From Actinomortierella ambigua (Eukaryota > Mortierellomycota > Mortierellomycetes > Mortierellales > Mortierellaceae): a stretch of 64,000 bases of DNA. The notes under the pieces are model-generated. The model saw only the letters and a list, made by a program, of their open reading frames with translations. It did not search any database and was not told the DNA's origin. The DNA is taken from contig JAAAJB010000086.1 of the NCBI GenBank assembly GCA_016098155.1, positions 1 to 64,000 on the forward strand, written 5' to 3'. The translations under genes and the position numbers were made by a program. Positions 13,426 to 25,500 of this stretch are shown piece by piece. The first letter of the stretch is position 1. The number at the start of each line of letters is the position of its first letter.

Positions 13426-16400
13426 ATGGCAGAGCTCATGGACATTCAAGATGTCTGTCTAGTGGATCGCATTCTGGATAAGCGGACCAACGAGGACACT
13501 GGCGAGAACGAATATCTCCTTCGGTGGCAGGGTCTCGATGCCGATGGTCGCCAATATGTAAAGTGATTGATTTACCAAATCCAAGTTGGATGTTTGTGCA
13601 CGTGGTCAACGTTAATAGAAGTCTATGCTAACAACCCATGCTATTATTTCTCTTTCCTTTTTGCATCCTCTTCCACTCCATCCAACCACTGCACCAATAA
13701 TTGATTTACGACAACTACAAAAATGCAGGAGGATACATGGGAGCCAGAAAGCAACGTTCTTGGCGACGAGCTCATTGAAGAGTTTGAGCAGGCACGGACA
13801 CAAGGACTCGCCTATGCTGCACCACCACCACCGACTGGAGGAGATCGTTATGCACATCACCATCCTCATCTCCACCACATGGGCTTTCCACCGCCGCCAC
13901 CGCCACCACCTCATCATCCTCTTCACCGCCACTTTCCGCATCATCATCATCACCATCCACCACCACCGTTTGCACTGGCTCCATCCTTCTTGCCACCGGG
14001 ATCGTATCCTGGACCACCACCGCCAATGGTCCACGGCGCTCACCCTACTGCGTATGGGTACCCAATGCCATACCCTGCGGCGGCGGCTGCTGCTGCTGGA
14101 CCTTACCCGATGGGAATGGCTCCACGGCCGTCCTTGCTTCTGCAGTCGCTGCAACAGAAAGCAGACCGGCACCTCAAAATCGGAGCCAAGCGGAAACAGG
14201 CAAGTCCCTTGGACTCTTTTGTCCACAATCGCCAGTGAATGAAAAAAAAAATCAGAATTCTCAAGTCCTAACCTATTATTTTCCGAATTTATTGCTTTTT
14301 CTCTCCCTCCCTCTCTCTCTCTAGGACGGAGCAAAGGACGACATCAAAACAAATGCGATGAAGAAACCCAACCATATCTATACCAGTAGTAGCCATCATA
14401 AGGAGGGTGGCAACCACCACCTCCGCCACCACCAAAACAGTGTGATCCGGGTCATGAACTTGGACCTCGACCATGAGCGGACCTTCTTCCGAGCCACCGT
14501 GCAGCGGTCGGACCTCGTCGCTGATCCCAAGCTCAAGGCTGAGCTGGCCGAGTATTTGACAACCCGTCGCCTTCGCCCAGTCTTGTCCGTCACTGCAGCG
14601 GCAACGGCTACAACATCGGCAACAGCAACAGTAACGGGAGCCACGGATCCATCCACGAAACCTCCGCCATCATCATCGTCAGCAGCACCATCATCATCTG
14701 ATGAGGGAGTATTGAAGACCTCGGAGACTTGGTTGATTGAGATTAAGGAGCAAGAGGGCAAGGATGGCAGTCTGTATTTAGCGCTCGATCTACCACGGTC
14801 GATCGTGAAGGCTGTCTTTATCCCCGAGTGGATGATGGTGCATCAACGGAAAGTCGTGGCATCCGAACAGCAACAGCAACCAGAGGACATGGACAAGGAG
14901 AATATGAAGAAAAAGGGACTGGTAATCAAGGACCGCCTCATTGTCACTGCACTCATGGCTGGCGATCTCCAATGTAAGATGTCTTCTTTATTTCATGTGG
15001 ACTCTTTGAATATGGGGAGGGGGTGATATCCTTTCGAGCATAATACTGACCACTTCATCTTACCTTTTTATCGACCGAAAAAAAAATATCAGCATCGGGT
15101 GTCCTACCATCAGGAACGTCAACAACAAACGGTGTCGCAGCAGCAGCTTCAGTTTCAGCGACGACTCTGCCTGCGGCAGCGGCCAAGAAGACCATGGCGC
15201 CACCACCAGCCCCCTCTTCAACGTCAACATCATCAACGGTGGTAGCAGCACCCGTATCCACTTCCCGTCCAGGTCCAGAGGATGCCATTAGCCAACCCGT
15301 TACCACCACTACCACCACCACCACGACGTCATCGACCGAGTCTGGAGTGGAGGAGGACCAGGCCATGAAGCGCGAACCCTCTCCTTCACCGGTGCCGGAT
15401 CCAAAGCAGGGCGAGAAGGGAGGAGAAGGAGAAGAGGAAATCGTCGATGTTACCATGACCTCGAATGACGCAGCTGTACCAGCAGAGGCACCTGTCGTAG
15501 TACCAGCGCCTCCAAGCGAGGCCTTGCGATGCCGATGGCAAGGCTGTTCTGGCAATGGCGATGGTCACGATGAAGAGGCGACGGCACAGGTGTATCCGAC
15601 AATGGCGGCGTTGGTGCGGCATGTGCACGACGTGCATCTAGGACTATCGGCACTTTATCAGGATCACGATCAGGGACCCGATTCCTTGGCCAAGACACCT
15701 TCCCCTTCCTCCCCTTCTTCTCCCTCTCCTTCGTCGTCGATGATCATCTCTCCCTCTGCATCCAAAACCGATCCCACGTACCCAGAACCAGCACCATCCT
15801 CATCCTCCTCATTATCCATCCCGCCAGCATTACCCACTGAACCCCTCGCCAGTCCGTCAACAGTTGCTGCGCTGGCCTCTCAATCAACGACATGGGAGGA
15901 CCGCGCCACGGTCTTAGAGCGGGCGTACGAGCAGCTGTACGCCCAGGTGGTGCCGCTGCAGCAGATGGTGGCGCACCACGGGGCCAAGCTGCGCGAGGCA
16001 ACGGTCGTGTACGGGACGATGGTGCAAGCCGCCCGGGAGACGACGCGGTGGCTCGAGGCTGGGCTCGAGTGGGAGGTTGAAAAATGGAAGGTGTATGAAG
16101 GGTATCGGGAGATGCTTGGAGAACGACGAGCAGCTGTAGCAGGAGGAGGAGGAGGAGGAGCACCAGCATCAACGGCAGTGGCAGTGGTGGAAAAGGCGCA
16201 AAAGCAGGTGGAGGAGGCTCACAAGGCGGCAAGGAAGAATGAGGAGGCTGGTTCTGCAGAGGCCGCTGCTGGTACCTCTTCTACTACTACTACTACCACG
16301 ACTACCACTACCACGACTACAACCGACAGCTCTACGACGACGAAGGAGCAGGATGGACCAAAGGATGGCTCCGGCAAGGAGACGTCGACAGAGGAACAAC

Positions 16401-17720
16401 CAAAGAAGATGGAAGAGGAAGATGTTGAGATGGAGGATGTGGCCGAACAAGAGCCCAAAAAAGAAGGTGAGGGAGCTTCGACGGTGGAAGTGACCGAGGC
16501 GCCAACGAACCAGACACTACTGCAGCAGCAGCAGCCGCCGTCATCGTCATCGTCGTCGTCACGACCCACGACGACCACGACGACCACGACCACGACCACG
16601 ACCACAAAGCCGAGCGAGCAAAAGCCGACGATGGATAGTGCGATGGCGACGCAATCGCTGAACCGGATCCAAGCGATCCAGCGAATGCTGGGGCAAGCGC
16701 AGCGGGACCAAGAGGCGCTGGCGCGCGACAACAAGGTGCTGGCACAGCAAAAGCGGCAGTTGGACCAGACGTTGGCGACGATCCAGGAGCAGTACCGACA
16801 GACGCTGACCCAACTCCAGCAGCTGGAGGCCAAGGATAAGGGCCAGGTCCAGGAGATGGTGGCCAAACGTGCGAATGTTGCCCGGTTGCAAGGGCTGATG
16901 GTCGAACAGCAACATGGCGCAAAGACTCGGATGGAGGAGCTGCTCAAGCGGATCGAGGGCATTTTGGTGGGACATCAAAATCACCATCCATCGGCTTCGG
17001 CATCGGCGTCGTCTTTGCCCACTACTGCTGGTGCTGGCGCTGGCGCTGGCGCTAGTGATCAGCAGGAGAAGGATGGGGAGCTGAAGCAGCAGCAGCAGCA
17101 GCAGCAGCAGACACCGTGCCAGGAACAACAACAGGCGGTGAAGGCAGAAGACGACGCTGCTGCCATGTCGGCGGGTACTGCTGCGGAGGAAAAGGCTCCA
17201 CTGATGGAGGATGTTGTCACCACGAGCGAGTTGGACACCGAGACACAAGAAACCCCTTCAGTCGCACCATCACCACCATCATCATCACCACCATTACTCG
17301 TTGAGCAACCACAGGGACTGGAACCCCAGACTGTGAAGGAGGTCATGGAGAAGGGGGAGGAGGAGGAGGAAGAGGAAAAGGCCGTACTGCTACCATCACC
17401 ACCACCACAAGCACCAACATCATCATCACCACCACCACCACAGCAGCCACAGCCACAACCACAGCCTACGTTTGACACGGAGGACGTTGTAATGCGAGGG
17501 GTAGATGAAGAAGATGAAGAAGAAGGGGCAAAAGAGACCGTAACAGCAACAGATGCCATTGTCGAAAGCAGTAGTGGTAGTCTCCACCACGACACATCGA
17601 TGGACGAACCTCTGCAAGAAGGCCAAGAGCAAGACAAGGAAGAAGATGCTTCAGCCCACAGCGGCCCGACAACGGCCGAAATAGCAATCTTGGCACCGCC
17701 TCTTCCTCCCCCTCCTGCCT

Positions 17721-17751
<31 letters not shown>

Positions 17752-18274
17752 TGCAGCTTCTGATGCAGTAGTGACAGTAGACAAAAGAGGAGAAGGACAA
17801 GAAGGAGAGGAGGAAGCAAGGGGATCGATGGGCGATGACAACGACGACAGCACGGCCATCTCGGCGCCATCGCCATCCTGCATCGTATCTGCCAGCCCAG
17901 CAGTAACAACAACAGCGACAACGACTGCAACAGCGACAGAAGCGACAACGACCGTGTCCTTGACGTCGTTGCATACCGCAGCGGAAGAGCCAATGGGATC
18001 GATTGCCGAGGATGTGGCGATGGGGGATGAGGAAAAGGAGAAGACAGAGGAGAAGGAGGAGGAGGAGGAGCGGGAGGAGGGCGAGGTAGTGGAAGAAGAA
18101 GAGCCTACAACGACAGCATCTGCGCCGCCGCTATCTTCATCGCCGCCGCCGCCGCCGCCCGATGATGCTCACATACCGTCACAAGGAGAGGGAGATGGAA
18201 AGGAGGCGGTGGGCGAAGAAGGGTCGACAGAAGAAGACCAGTCGTTCATCAGTCTACTCACACAGATGACTTGA
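13426..18274 (+). CDS. Chromodomain protein with C2H2-like finger and coiled coil
   Basis: Likely chromatin reader in the nucleus. Exons 13426-13557, 13729-14199, 14325-14973 and 15093-18274 encode 1477 aa. The chromodomain is at residues ~11-62 and crosses intron 1 (VDRILDKR, EYLLRWQGL, then EDTWEPESN and EEFEQ). It keeps the aromatic positions expected of a methyl-lysine cage (Y, W, W). Residues 70-190 are Pro/His-rich. Around residues 563-600 a CRWQGC pair followed by HVHDVH suggests a C2H2-type zinc site with a long loop. A Gln-rich coiled coil lies at about 930-1045. The remaining sequence is acidic and rich in Ser/Thr/Pro/Gln runs. Intron 2 has a GC donor (CAG|GCAAGT). No chromoshadow domain was seen, so it is not a standard HP1. 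Partner proteins are unknown. Confidence 0.82.
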
Positions 18275-18302
18275 ACGAATTTAATTTTCTTCTTCTCGTA
18301 AT

Positions 18303-18308
18303 AATAAA
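18303..18308 (+). terminator. AATAAA polyadenylation signal of the chromodomain gene
   Basis: AATAAA starts 29 bases past the TGA stop. It is followed by T- and A-rich DNA typical of a fungal 3' end. Confidence 0.55.
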
Positions 18309-19162
18309 TTTACCCTCTTTTTTTAAAAAAAAAATTAAGAGAAAAAAAAGGCAGAGGTGTATGTATTATACCATTCTCATTTTCTCCCCCTCCCTCAAAC
18401 CCGTGATGTCCTCTTCCCTCTTTCCTTTCTCACAACAAATATACATTAATATACATTGAAGACACAGGTTTTTGTTGTTGTTATTTTATGCAAGAGATAA
18501 AAATATGCTGCTATTGGTACATTAGAGAAAAAAAAAGGAATGGTGCAACACGGGAAAAAAAGGGAAAGGAGTCAGAGAGTATACAAACTTGATCCTCCCC
18601 TTCTGTCTCTCCTTCTCCCCCAAAAGAAGAAAAGATTAGGAGGGGGGGACGGAGCAACCCTCCTCGCCCCGAGTCCCCCCCTCTTTACTTTGTACAAAAA
18701 AAGTAAATCTGGTGTGTTGTGTCACTTGTGTAGAGAGGGTGGAAGGGTGAAAGAGAGAGAGGAGGGCTAGGATTGAACATCTACCAGCCGCACCACAAGG
18801 AGGTTTGCTTTGTTTCTTGCCACCAGGGCAAGAGAAAAAGAGAAAAGGGGGAAGGTGACCAGCTGTGGCGTTGGGGGGGGGGGGGGTTTGGAGGGGGGGG
18901 CGATTTTTTTTTCGGGTTTGCATTTTATTAACCCCAAACCCGGGGGGAAAANNNNNNNNNGGGGGGGGTTTGCTGAGTTGGGCCTATTTGTTTTCTCGGT
19001 TTCCTTTTTTTTCCACCCAACCTCGGTAGTTCAAACCCACTCCCATTGCGGGTAAAAGGGCAGAAAAAAAAAGAGAGAGCAAAAAAAAAAAAGAAGAAAG
19101 GACACAAGAGAGCGAAAGAGAGAGAAGGAGGGGAAAACCAAAACAAAAAAAAATAAAAGACC
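18309..19162. other. Convergent intergenic spacer with assembly gap
   Basis: The spacer separates two genes that meet tail to tail. It holds G tracts around 18870-18900, A tracts, and a run of N at 18952-18960. Short frames here cross homopolymers or the gap and are not credible. The 3' UTR of the zinc-finger gene on the minus strand probably occupies its right part. Confidence 0.6.
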
Positions 19163-21725
19163 TTAAGCAGCCTTAAAGGACTCTTGTTGATCCAAAGTCG
19201 AGGTGGTAGGCGACGAGACCGAGTTTGGGTGCTTGGCGCGCTTATGGCGCTGCAGGTCATGCTGGCGCGTAAACTTCCAATGGCACTGATCGCATGGGTA
19301 AGGGCGGGCCGTGGTGTGGGTCATCAGGTGGCTGCGCAGGTTGAACGGTCGCGTGAACCGACGCTGGCAGACCGGGCAGACGTGAATGTCTTTGATCTCG
19401 GGCACCTGCGATGGGTCCAACAACGGGTGCTGGGTCCGCTCCGATTTGCCTCCCGTGCCACCAGCCCCGCCGTTGGCGGAGTACGTCGACGACCGTCGAC
19501 GGTCGGCTCGCAGCGGCTTGTTGTGGGGCGATGACGAAGACGTCGACGACGTTGGCGAGGTCGAGTGATCCTTGGTGAACGGGGATGCATAGGGTGAGGT
19601 CGAGTGATCGTGGTAATGGTGGTGACCGTGATCGTGATGATAGCCGTTGTCATACGACTGATAGCGACCCATTGTTCCGTCCTCCTGCTGATGTTGTTGT
19701 TGTTGTTGTTGATTGTCCATGCTCTGTGGTTGTTGTTGTTGTTGCTCTTCATACAAGATGTCCTCCTCGGGTTCAAAGGCCGAAACAAAGGGTGATAAGG
19801 GCTTGCTCGACTTTGGGATGCAAGGGTACACGCCGGGACAGTGACACAGCATCGACATGTCAGCCGTCGTGACAGGCGCAACATTGTTCGCCGAGACAGC
19901 CGCGGCAGCAACAGCAAGACCAACCATGTCGTTCATGACCGGGCTGGATGGGGTCAACTGACCACCATATCTCGAGTTGGCGGCCGTCGCGGATGCTGCA
20001 GCAGCAGCACTATTGGTATTGGTATTGTTGGTATTGGTCGACGAGGGCGAGTCATTGGTGGTATAGCTCGGAATCAACAAGGCCGACGAGGCGCCAGCAT
20101 TCGACATCGGGTAGAGTTCGAAATCAGCATCAACGGTCGAGACGGGGCTCGAAGAGTAGTTGCTGGTGGGGCTCGTGCCAAACACCGAGTCGGCCATCTG
20201 CTGGTGCTGGTGCTGCTGCTGCTGCTGCTGGTTGTGCTGTTGAGAATAGCTGTGTTGCTGCTGCTGCTGTTGTTGCTGTTGACGCTGAGGATAATGTTGC
20301 TGATAAAGATGTGTCAACAACTTGCTTTGGGAAGAGGAAGAAACAGAAGAGGTTGTTGGAGTGTTGATATGTGACGTAAATGATGGCTGATGATGAGACA
20401 GTGACTGCTGCTGTTGCTGGTGCTGAAGAGGATGGAACAGGGCCATGGGCTCAGGATACGAGACGTTGCTGTTGTTGCTAGCGGGACTGCTGCTGTCCAT
20501 CCACTGGTCGAACTGCTGCTGCTGCTGCTGCTGCTTGTAAGGGTGAGAGAACGAGCGCGCAGGAGGAGACATTGGCGGTGTGCCAAGGCCAACGGAGACT
20601 GAGACGGACACGGCAGCAGCAGAGGCGTTCGTGGTCGTGGTGGGCAAGAGAGGCAAGAGGTCAAACTGGTCAAGCAAAAGATCGTGAGGCAACGACTGTG
20701 GCTGTGACTGTGGCTGGTGGCTGGTTGTGGTGGCGGTCTGGTCCAGGAAGGCTTGCAACAAGGGGTCGTTCGCGATCATCAACGGCGCCTGCAGGCCATT
20801 CTTTAGCTCCGAAGAGACATCGACAAACGGAAGAGTGACACAGTCTGGCGACGAGTATGGCGACGAGGACGCGGACGAGACGGGCGACGCTGTTTGGTGG
20901 AAGACGATATTCGTGGCTTGCCTGTTTGAAGAATTATATGAGGGGAGTCAAATAAGACACGCTTCCAAGAGGTCAGCCTTGCATAGCCCTTTTTTCTTTG
21001 CTTTTCTTGTAACTGTGGGTGAGGGGTTGAAGAGTGAGAGAGATGGGGGTTGGAGAGGGCGGGAAATGTATTCACGCGCAAAGAAGGGAGTTGCGGGAAG
21101 AAGAGACACGCAACGTCCCAAAAACCAGCGAATTGGAGACAGAGGGATTTTGCAAAGAGGGTAAAGATTGGGCCGGGGGTGGGGGGGGGGCGAGATCATT
21201 TTCCTCCCTGTCTCTCTGAATTAAAAAACGTGGTCACAGTGGGAAAAGAATTGCGGTATGATGACAAATTCACACTGACAGGACAAACCAAAGGAAAGGT
21301 CAAAGGATCTGCTTCATTATTCCCAATATAGAAACCATCAATGCGCAGTTTCCCCTCTCTCCCCCCCCACCATTGATTGACGATGGTGGTCTTGCTGATA
21401 GGGCAAACGAGTCAACTTTCTCTTCATCCCTCCCCCCCTCCTCGTTCTCTTTCACTCTCTTCTTTTCTACTTCCTCTTTTGCTCTTCTTGTTGACCGCGA
21501 CAAGGATTGAAGGAGACCCAAAAATAAACCAAAACTTCAAGGGAAAACTGGCAAACAACAGGTAAAGAATGTCAAAAAGAGACCGGTTAGAACCAATGAA
21601 AGCAAAAGGTGGGTGGATGGAGGGAAGAGCAGTGAGGCTGAAAAGAGCGAGAGGAAGAAGGAAAGAATTCCACCAAAGAAACCCAAACTGTGGGAATCAC
21701 AATGTTGTTCTTGGTCAACTTACAT
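19163..21725 (-). CDS. C2H2 zinc-finger transcription factor (Crz1-like finger pair)
   Basis: Nuclear DNA-binding protein, 586 aa in this model. Exon 2 is 20921-19163 and is fully open. Its first base G completes an ATG whose A and T are the last two bases of an upstream exon (21725-21724), across an 802-nt intron (GTAAGT...CAG). Two tandem C2H2 fingers lie near the C-terminus, at ~516-536 (CPVC...H...H) and ~544-566 (CDQC...H...H). FTRPFNLRSHLMTH and FTRQHDLQRHKRAKH resemble the calcineurin-responsive Crz1/Prz1 fingers. The rest is rich in Q, N, S and H runs, as in fungal activators. If the split start is wrong, the next in-frame Met is at 20779. Assignment to Crz1 rather than another C2H2 group is uncertain. 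Confidence 0.78.
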
Positions 21726-22281
21726 GATGAACACGGGTGTGATTTGAAAAGAGTGAGTGTGTGGGTGTATGTGGGTGTGTTGTATGCGTGTTTCGTATGG
21801 ATGAATGTATGGATGGATGATGTGTACGGGGTGGTTTCAGGTCGTCAATTAGTATTCAAAGCGAAGTTTTTGTTGGATGAAGAAGTGATGCTGAGGAATG
21901 CAATGAGTGATATATTACAGGTACAGTGATGGGTGTGATGGTCGTTGACAACGGTGATGGCTGCGGGGTATCTACTACTGTAGGAGTATTGGTGCTGTTG
22001 CTGTTGCTGTTGTTGCTGCTGTTGATGGTGGAGGATTTGGGTTGCTGTTGTGCTGCAAAAAAAAAAGAGGGTGCAGGCGTATAAGGATGGTAAAAACGAC
22101 GAAAAAAGAAAAGAGTATGCTTGTGTTTTGAGTAGATACAAAAGCTGGATAGAAAAGAAAAGAAGCAAAGGGGGGGATTGGGGAGGAGGGCGAGTTTAAA
22201 TAGTTTTCTCACCACCAGCAGGGACGAGATATTGAGTCGCCACTCGATTGACTCGAAGCGGGTAATAGGGCCTCCAGTCAT
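21724..22281 (-). other. Probable spliced 5' leader of the zinc-finger gene
   Basis: On the minus strand a strong acceptor (T tract, GCAG) precedes base 22052, and the segment 22052-21724 ends at a GTAAGT donor. An upstream donor (CTGGTG|GTGAGA) ends an earlier exon at 22213. The middle exon holds CAG/CAA repeats in all frames, but every frame meets a stop before 21724, so it reads best as untranslated leader. The short frame beginning MTGG at 22281 may be an upstream ORF. This is a consensus-based guess without transcript data. Confidence 0.4.
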
Positions 22282-22528
22282 TATTCACTATTCAATCGAA
22301 AATGGCATCCTTATATTTTCTCATGGCGAGGGTGTGAGATGCTCAATTGGCAATAATTTTTCTGTTGTCGTTCCCTTTTTCCCTTTCTCTCCAGCAGCTG
22401 ACGCACTGCTCTCCCTCCCCTGAGTTCAATGAATTAGACAACAAGTTTAAAGTAAGCAAGTACACAAAATAACAAACTCAATTCAAACACGCCGTCGTCT
22501 GTCTTCTCTTCTGGTAGATTACTAATCG

Positions 22529-22530
<2 letters not shown>

Positions 22531-22580
<50 letters not shown>
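22531..22580 (+). repeat. (CT)n microsatellite
   Basis: An almost perfect CT dinucleotide run of about 50 bases with one interruption near 22571. It lies upstream of the zinc-finger gene leader. Confidence 0.9.
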
Positions 22581-25500
22581 AGTCACTGTCGCTCATCCGC
22601 TTCCTGGTTGTCAAAAATCCTATCCCCTCCCTCCCTCCCTGTCTGTCGCTATTCTTGTATATATATTTTTTTTCGCGCGCCCTCCCTCTCACGTCTATCC
22701 ATTCATCTGTCTCTCTCCCCTGCTGTTGTGTAGGGCACCCACCCTGCACGCTTTCTCCCCCCCCCCAATGCCTCAGCCCTCTTTGATCCCACTGTCTCGT
22801 TTGTCCTGCCTCATCATCAATGTTCCGAGGGACAGAGCATGCTGCTGCATTCGGTCTTTGCGTTGGAGCTATTGGAGATGCCCCCCTTCTCTCTTTGTTA
22901 ATAGTTATTTTTGGTGGCACTGGCTGCCAACTCCACTTGCCTCCAACCTTCAGCCTATCCCAGTGTTCCTCTCTCTCTCTCTTTCTCCTCTTCTCCATCA
23001 ACTCCAATCTTCTTTCCAGCAGTCTCCAACCTGTTTGCCTCATGGTCAAACAGGATTAAAGAAATTAGGTACACTTGTGCTCAGCGAACTCTGTGGAACA
23101 AAAAAAAAATAGGGAGGACCTGGACATTGGGCGTAAAATTGGACAAGCTTTTTCTGGAGAAAAAAAAAGTACTTCAAAAAGGAAGACAAGGTATCCTTCC
23201 ATTACGAGGCAAATGTTCTGCACGGTACTCTTTGGTAGTCCAGATCCTGTCCCCTCGTACTTGACAACCCCGCTCCATTGAACCTCTGGATTGACAACCC
23301 AGGAAGGACAAAACAAACTTTTTTTTCATTCCCATTAAAATGTGGACATGCCCCCCCCCCTCTTGCCCTAGTTTCTTTCTTTTTATTCTCGCGTGGAGAA
23401 TGATCGATCGACAAAGAGAGAGTGACAGAAGAACTACGTGGTCAACGCCTAAATTTGGGTTTATGGGGGGGGGGAAGGGGCGAAATGAACTGCTTCTATT
23501 CCTTTCCCACTAATAGCTGAAGGAGTCGAAGGGCCATAGCACCCTTTTTGTTCATCCTCGTTGAGGAGCCAGGGAAAGGGAGACGACGCGCGTGCCCTTT
23601 GTTCTTTCTCTTTAGTCTCCCCTCCCACCCTCACCCTATCAAGAGATAACCGAGTGGAAGCAAAGGAGGGTTGGGGGGGGGAGGGCAAACTCTTCCACAC
23701 AATAATCACTCCTGTCAACAACAAGACGATGGGGCACTCTCTCTGTTCTACCCCCCCCCCCATTGTGCCTTTCACCACTTCTGGTGCACATGGAAAGAAG
23801 CAAGGGGAGGGGGGTGGAAGAAGGGTGGAGAGGATGAAAGGAAACGCTTAAAAATATCGAGCCAAGATTGATTCTACCACACCACATCAACAAACACGTA
23901 CTACACATACATCCACTGAACAACAACACACTGCCCTCCCAACAGTCAGGGTGTCACACACAAGACTGAGAAATACTGTACATACACCACAGTTATCCTA
24001 GGGTAATTATAGGACGAGGCAGCAGCAAAAAAGAAAGGTGGATGGGTACGACCCTGATCGGGTAGCAATCAACAGCAATCAAAGAACAGTACTCGCGCAA
24101 GAGGGCAATAGACAGATTGCCAGAGAGAGCAAAGAACCGGTTTTTGATCATTGTCACTTCATTTTAAATTTTTGCTCACAGGTCTTGGCTATAACTTACC
24201 GACAGGAACAAACCCTGGAACGAAAAAGAACAAGGTGGACTCAACGACCATGCTGGGAATGGGAGAAGGCGGAAAATGCCTAGAGAATTGGCCACAGGAC
24301 ATCAACCGGCACGGGGGAAATTGAGTGACATTCCTACGGTGCCAAAAAAAATGCCGAGCAATACAGCCCAACCATGTTGTTCCCTCTGTGATCGAGGCTC
24401 AGAGTGAAACGAACAAAGAAGAAGAAAAAAAAACGTCCAGGCCCAACTTTTCGATAGTAGGCATCTGTTCCTTCGTTTCCAAACGAGAGAAAAAACCTCT
24501 CTCGAGAAAAACAACAACGCCAAGAACCTTGGCTGAGCAAGCTGAGCATAGTCAACCCTGTCGTACTACACACGCACATACACAATTTGCCCCCCATCCT
24601 ATATCCTCGATCAATTGAACCCTCTGTTTACATTCGAGAAGGAGTGAGAGAGAGAGAGAGACAGGGAGAGCAGGGGTGCGAAAGCCCATACCATTGAGCT
24701 CTTTTTCAGAAAGGCTATGACCCAAAAGACCCAATGCCCAGAAACGAAAACAAGTTTGTCCCGGCGAATACTCATGCTCTCCATTGGGCGTCCAGTTTCA
24801 TTTTTTTTTTAAATCTACCCCTCTTGTTGCCCAGCCTCCTCCCTCTCTCTCAAACCTTTTCATCCCGCTATGCAACCTCTCTACATCATTAGGTCTACTC
24901 TAAAAGCTTGTTTGTTGTGTTTACCATTGCTGTTTGTTTTTGGGAGAGCCAAAAAAGCTTCATGCATCTTCTCTTTGACAGACAAGAAAACGAGGTTGTA
25001 TATTACAGGGCCGTGAGATGGGTCAAAAAAAATAGACCCTGAGAAAATAGCCATCTTTGGCAAGCATGGCCACCCCCTCCCCTTTCGCTTCTCCAAAGGG
25101 CAACATCAACAACAAGGGGATCTTGGCTATTCGTTTGTCGACTTTCAAATTAAAAAAGGGAGGACGTCGAAAAACCTGTCAGAGCCAGAAGGTCGTTGTA
25201 TTTTTTTTTGCAAGAACAGGATCGACTTTTTGTCACTGTTGTGTTTTCTTCTTCTTTCTGTATTATTGCGTATGTGTAAGGCTTGGAAGCCAAGAAAACA
25301 GCCATCAACCTAAAAACAAACCTCTCTATCGAAAAGAACAAACTCGTCCACGAAAGGTAAACTTGTGGATGCGAGGCAGGTAGTAACTAGAAAAAAAAAC
25401 GATGTTGACTCTTTCTCATTTGTTTAAAAAAAACGTGTTACTGACTGTTTCCAGTGGAGCCCATTTGTTTTTTTTTCTTGGGTTATGTCGCAGTCAACCC

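Noticed and set aside
21856..22281. A 141-codon minus-strand frame with poly-Ser/Asn, considered as the N-terminus of the zinc-finger factor
   Set aside because: It does not join the main exon in phase and stops before the donor at 21723. A spliced 5' leader explains the region better.
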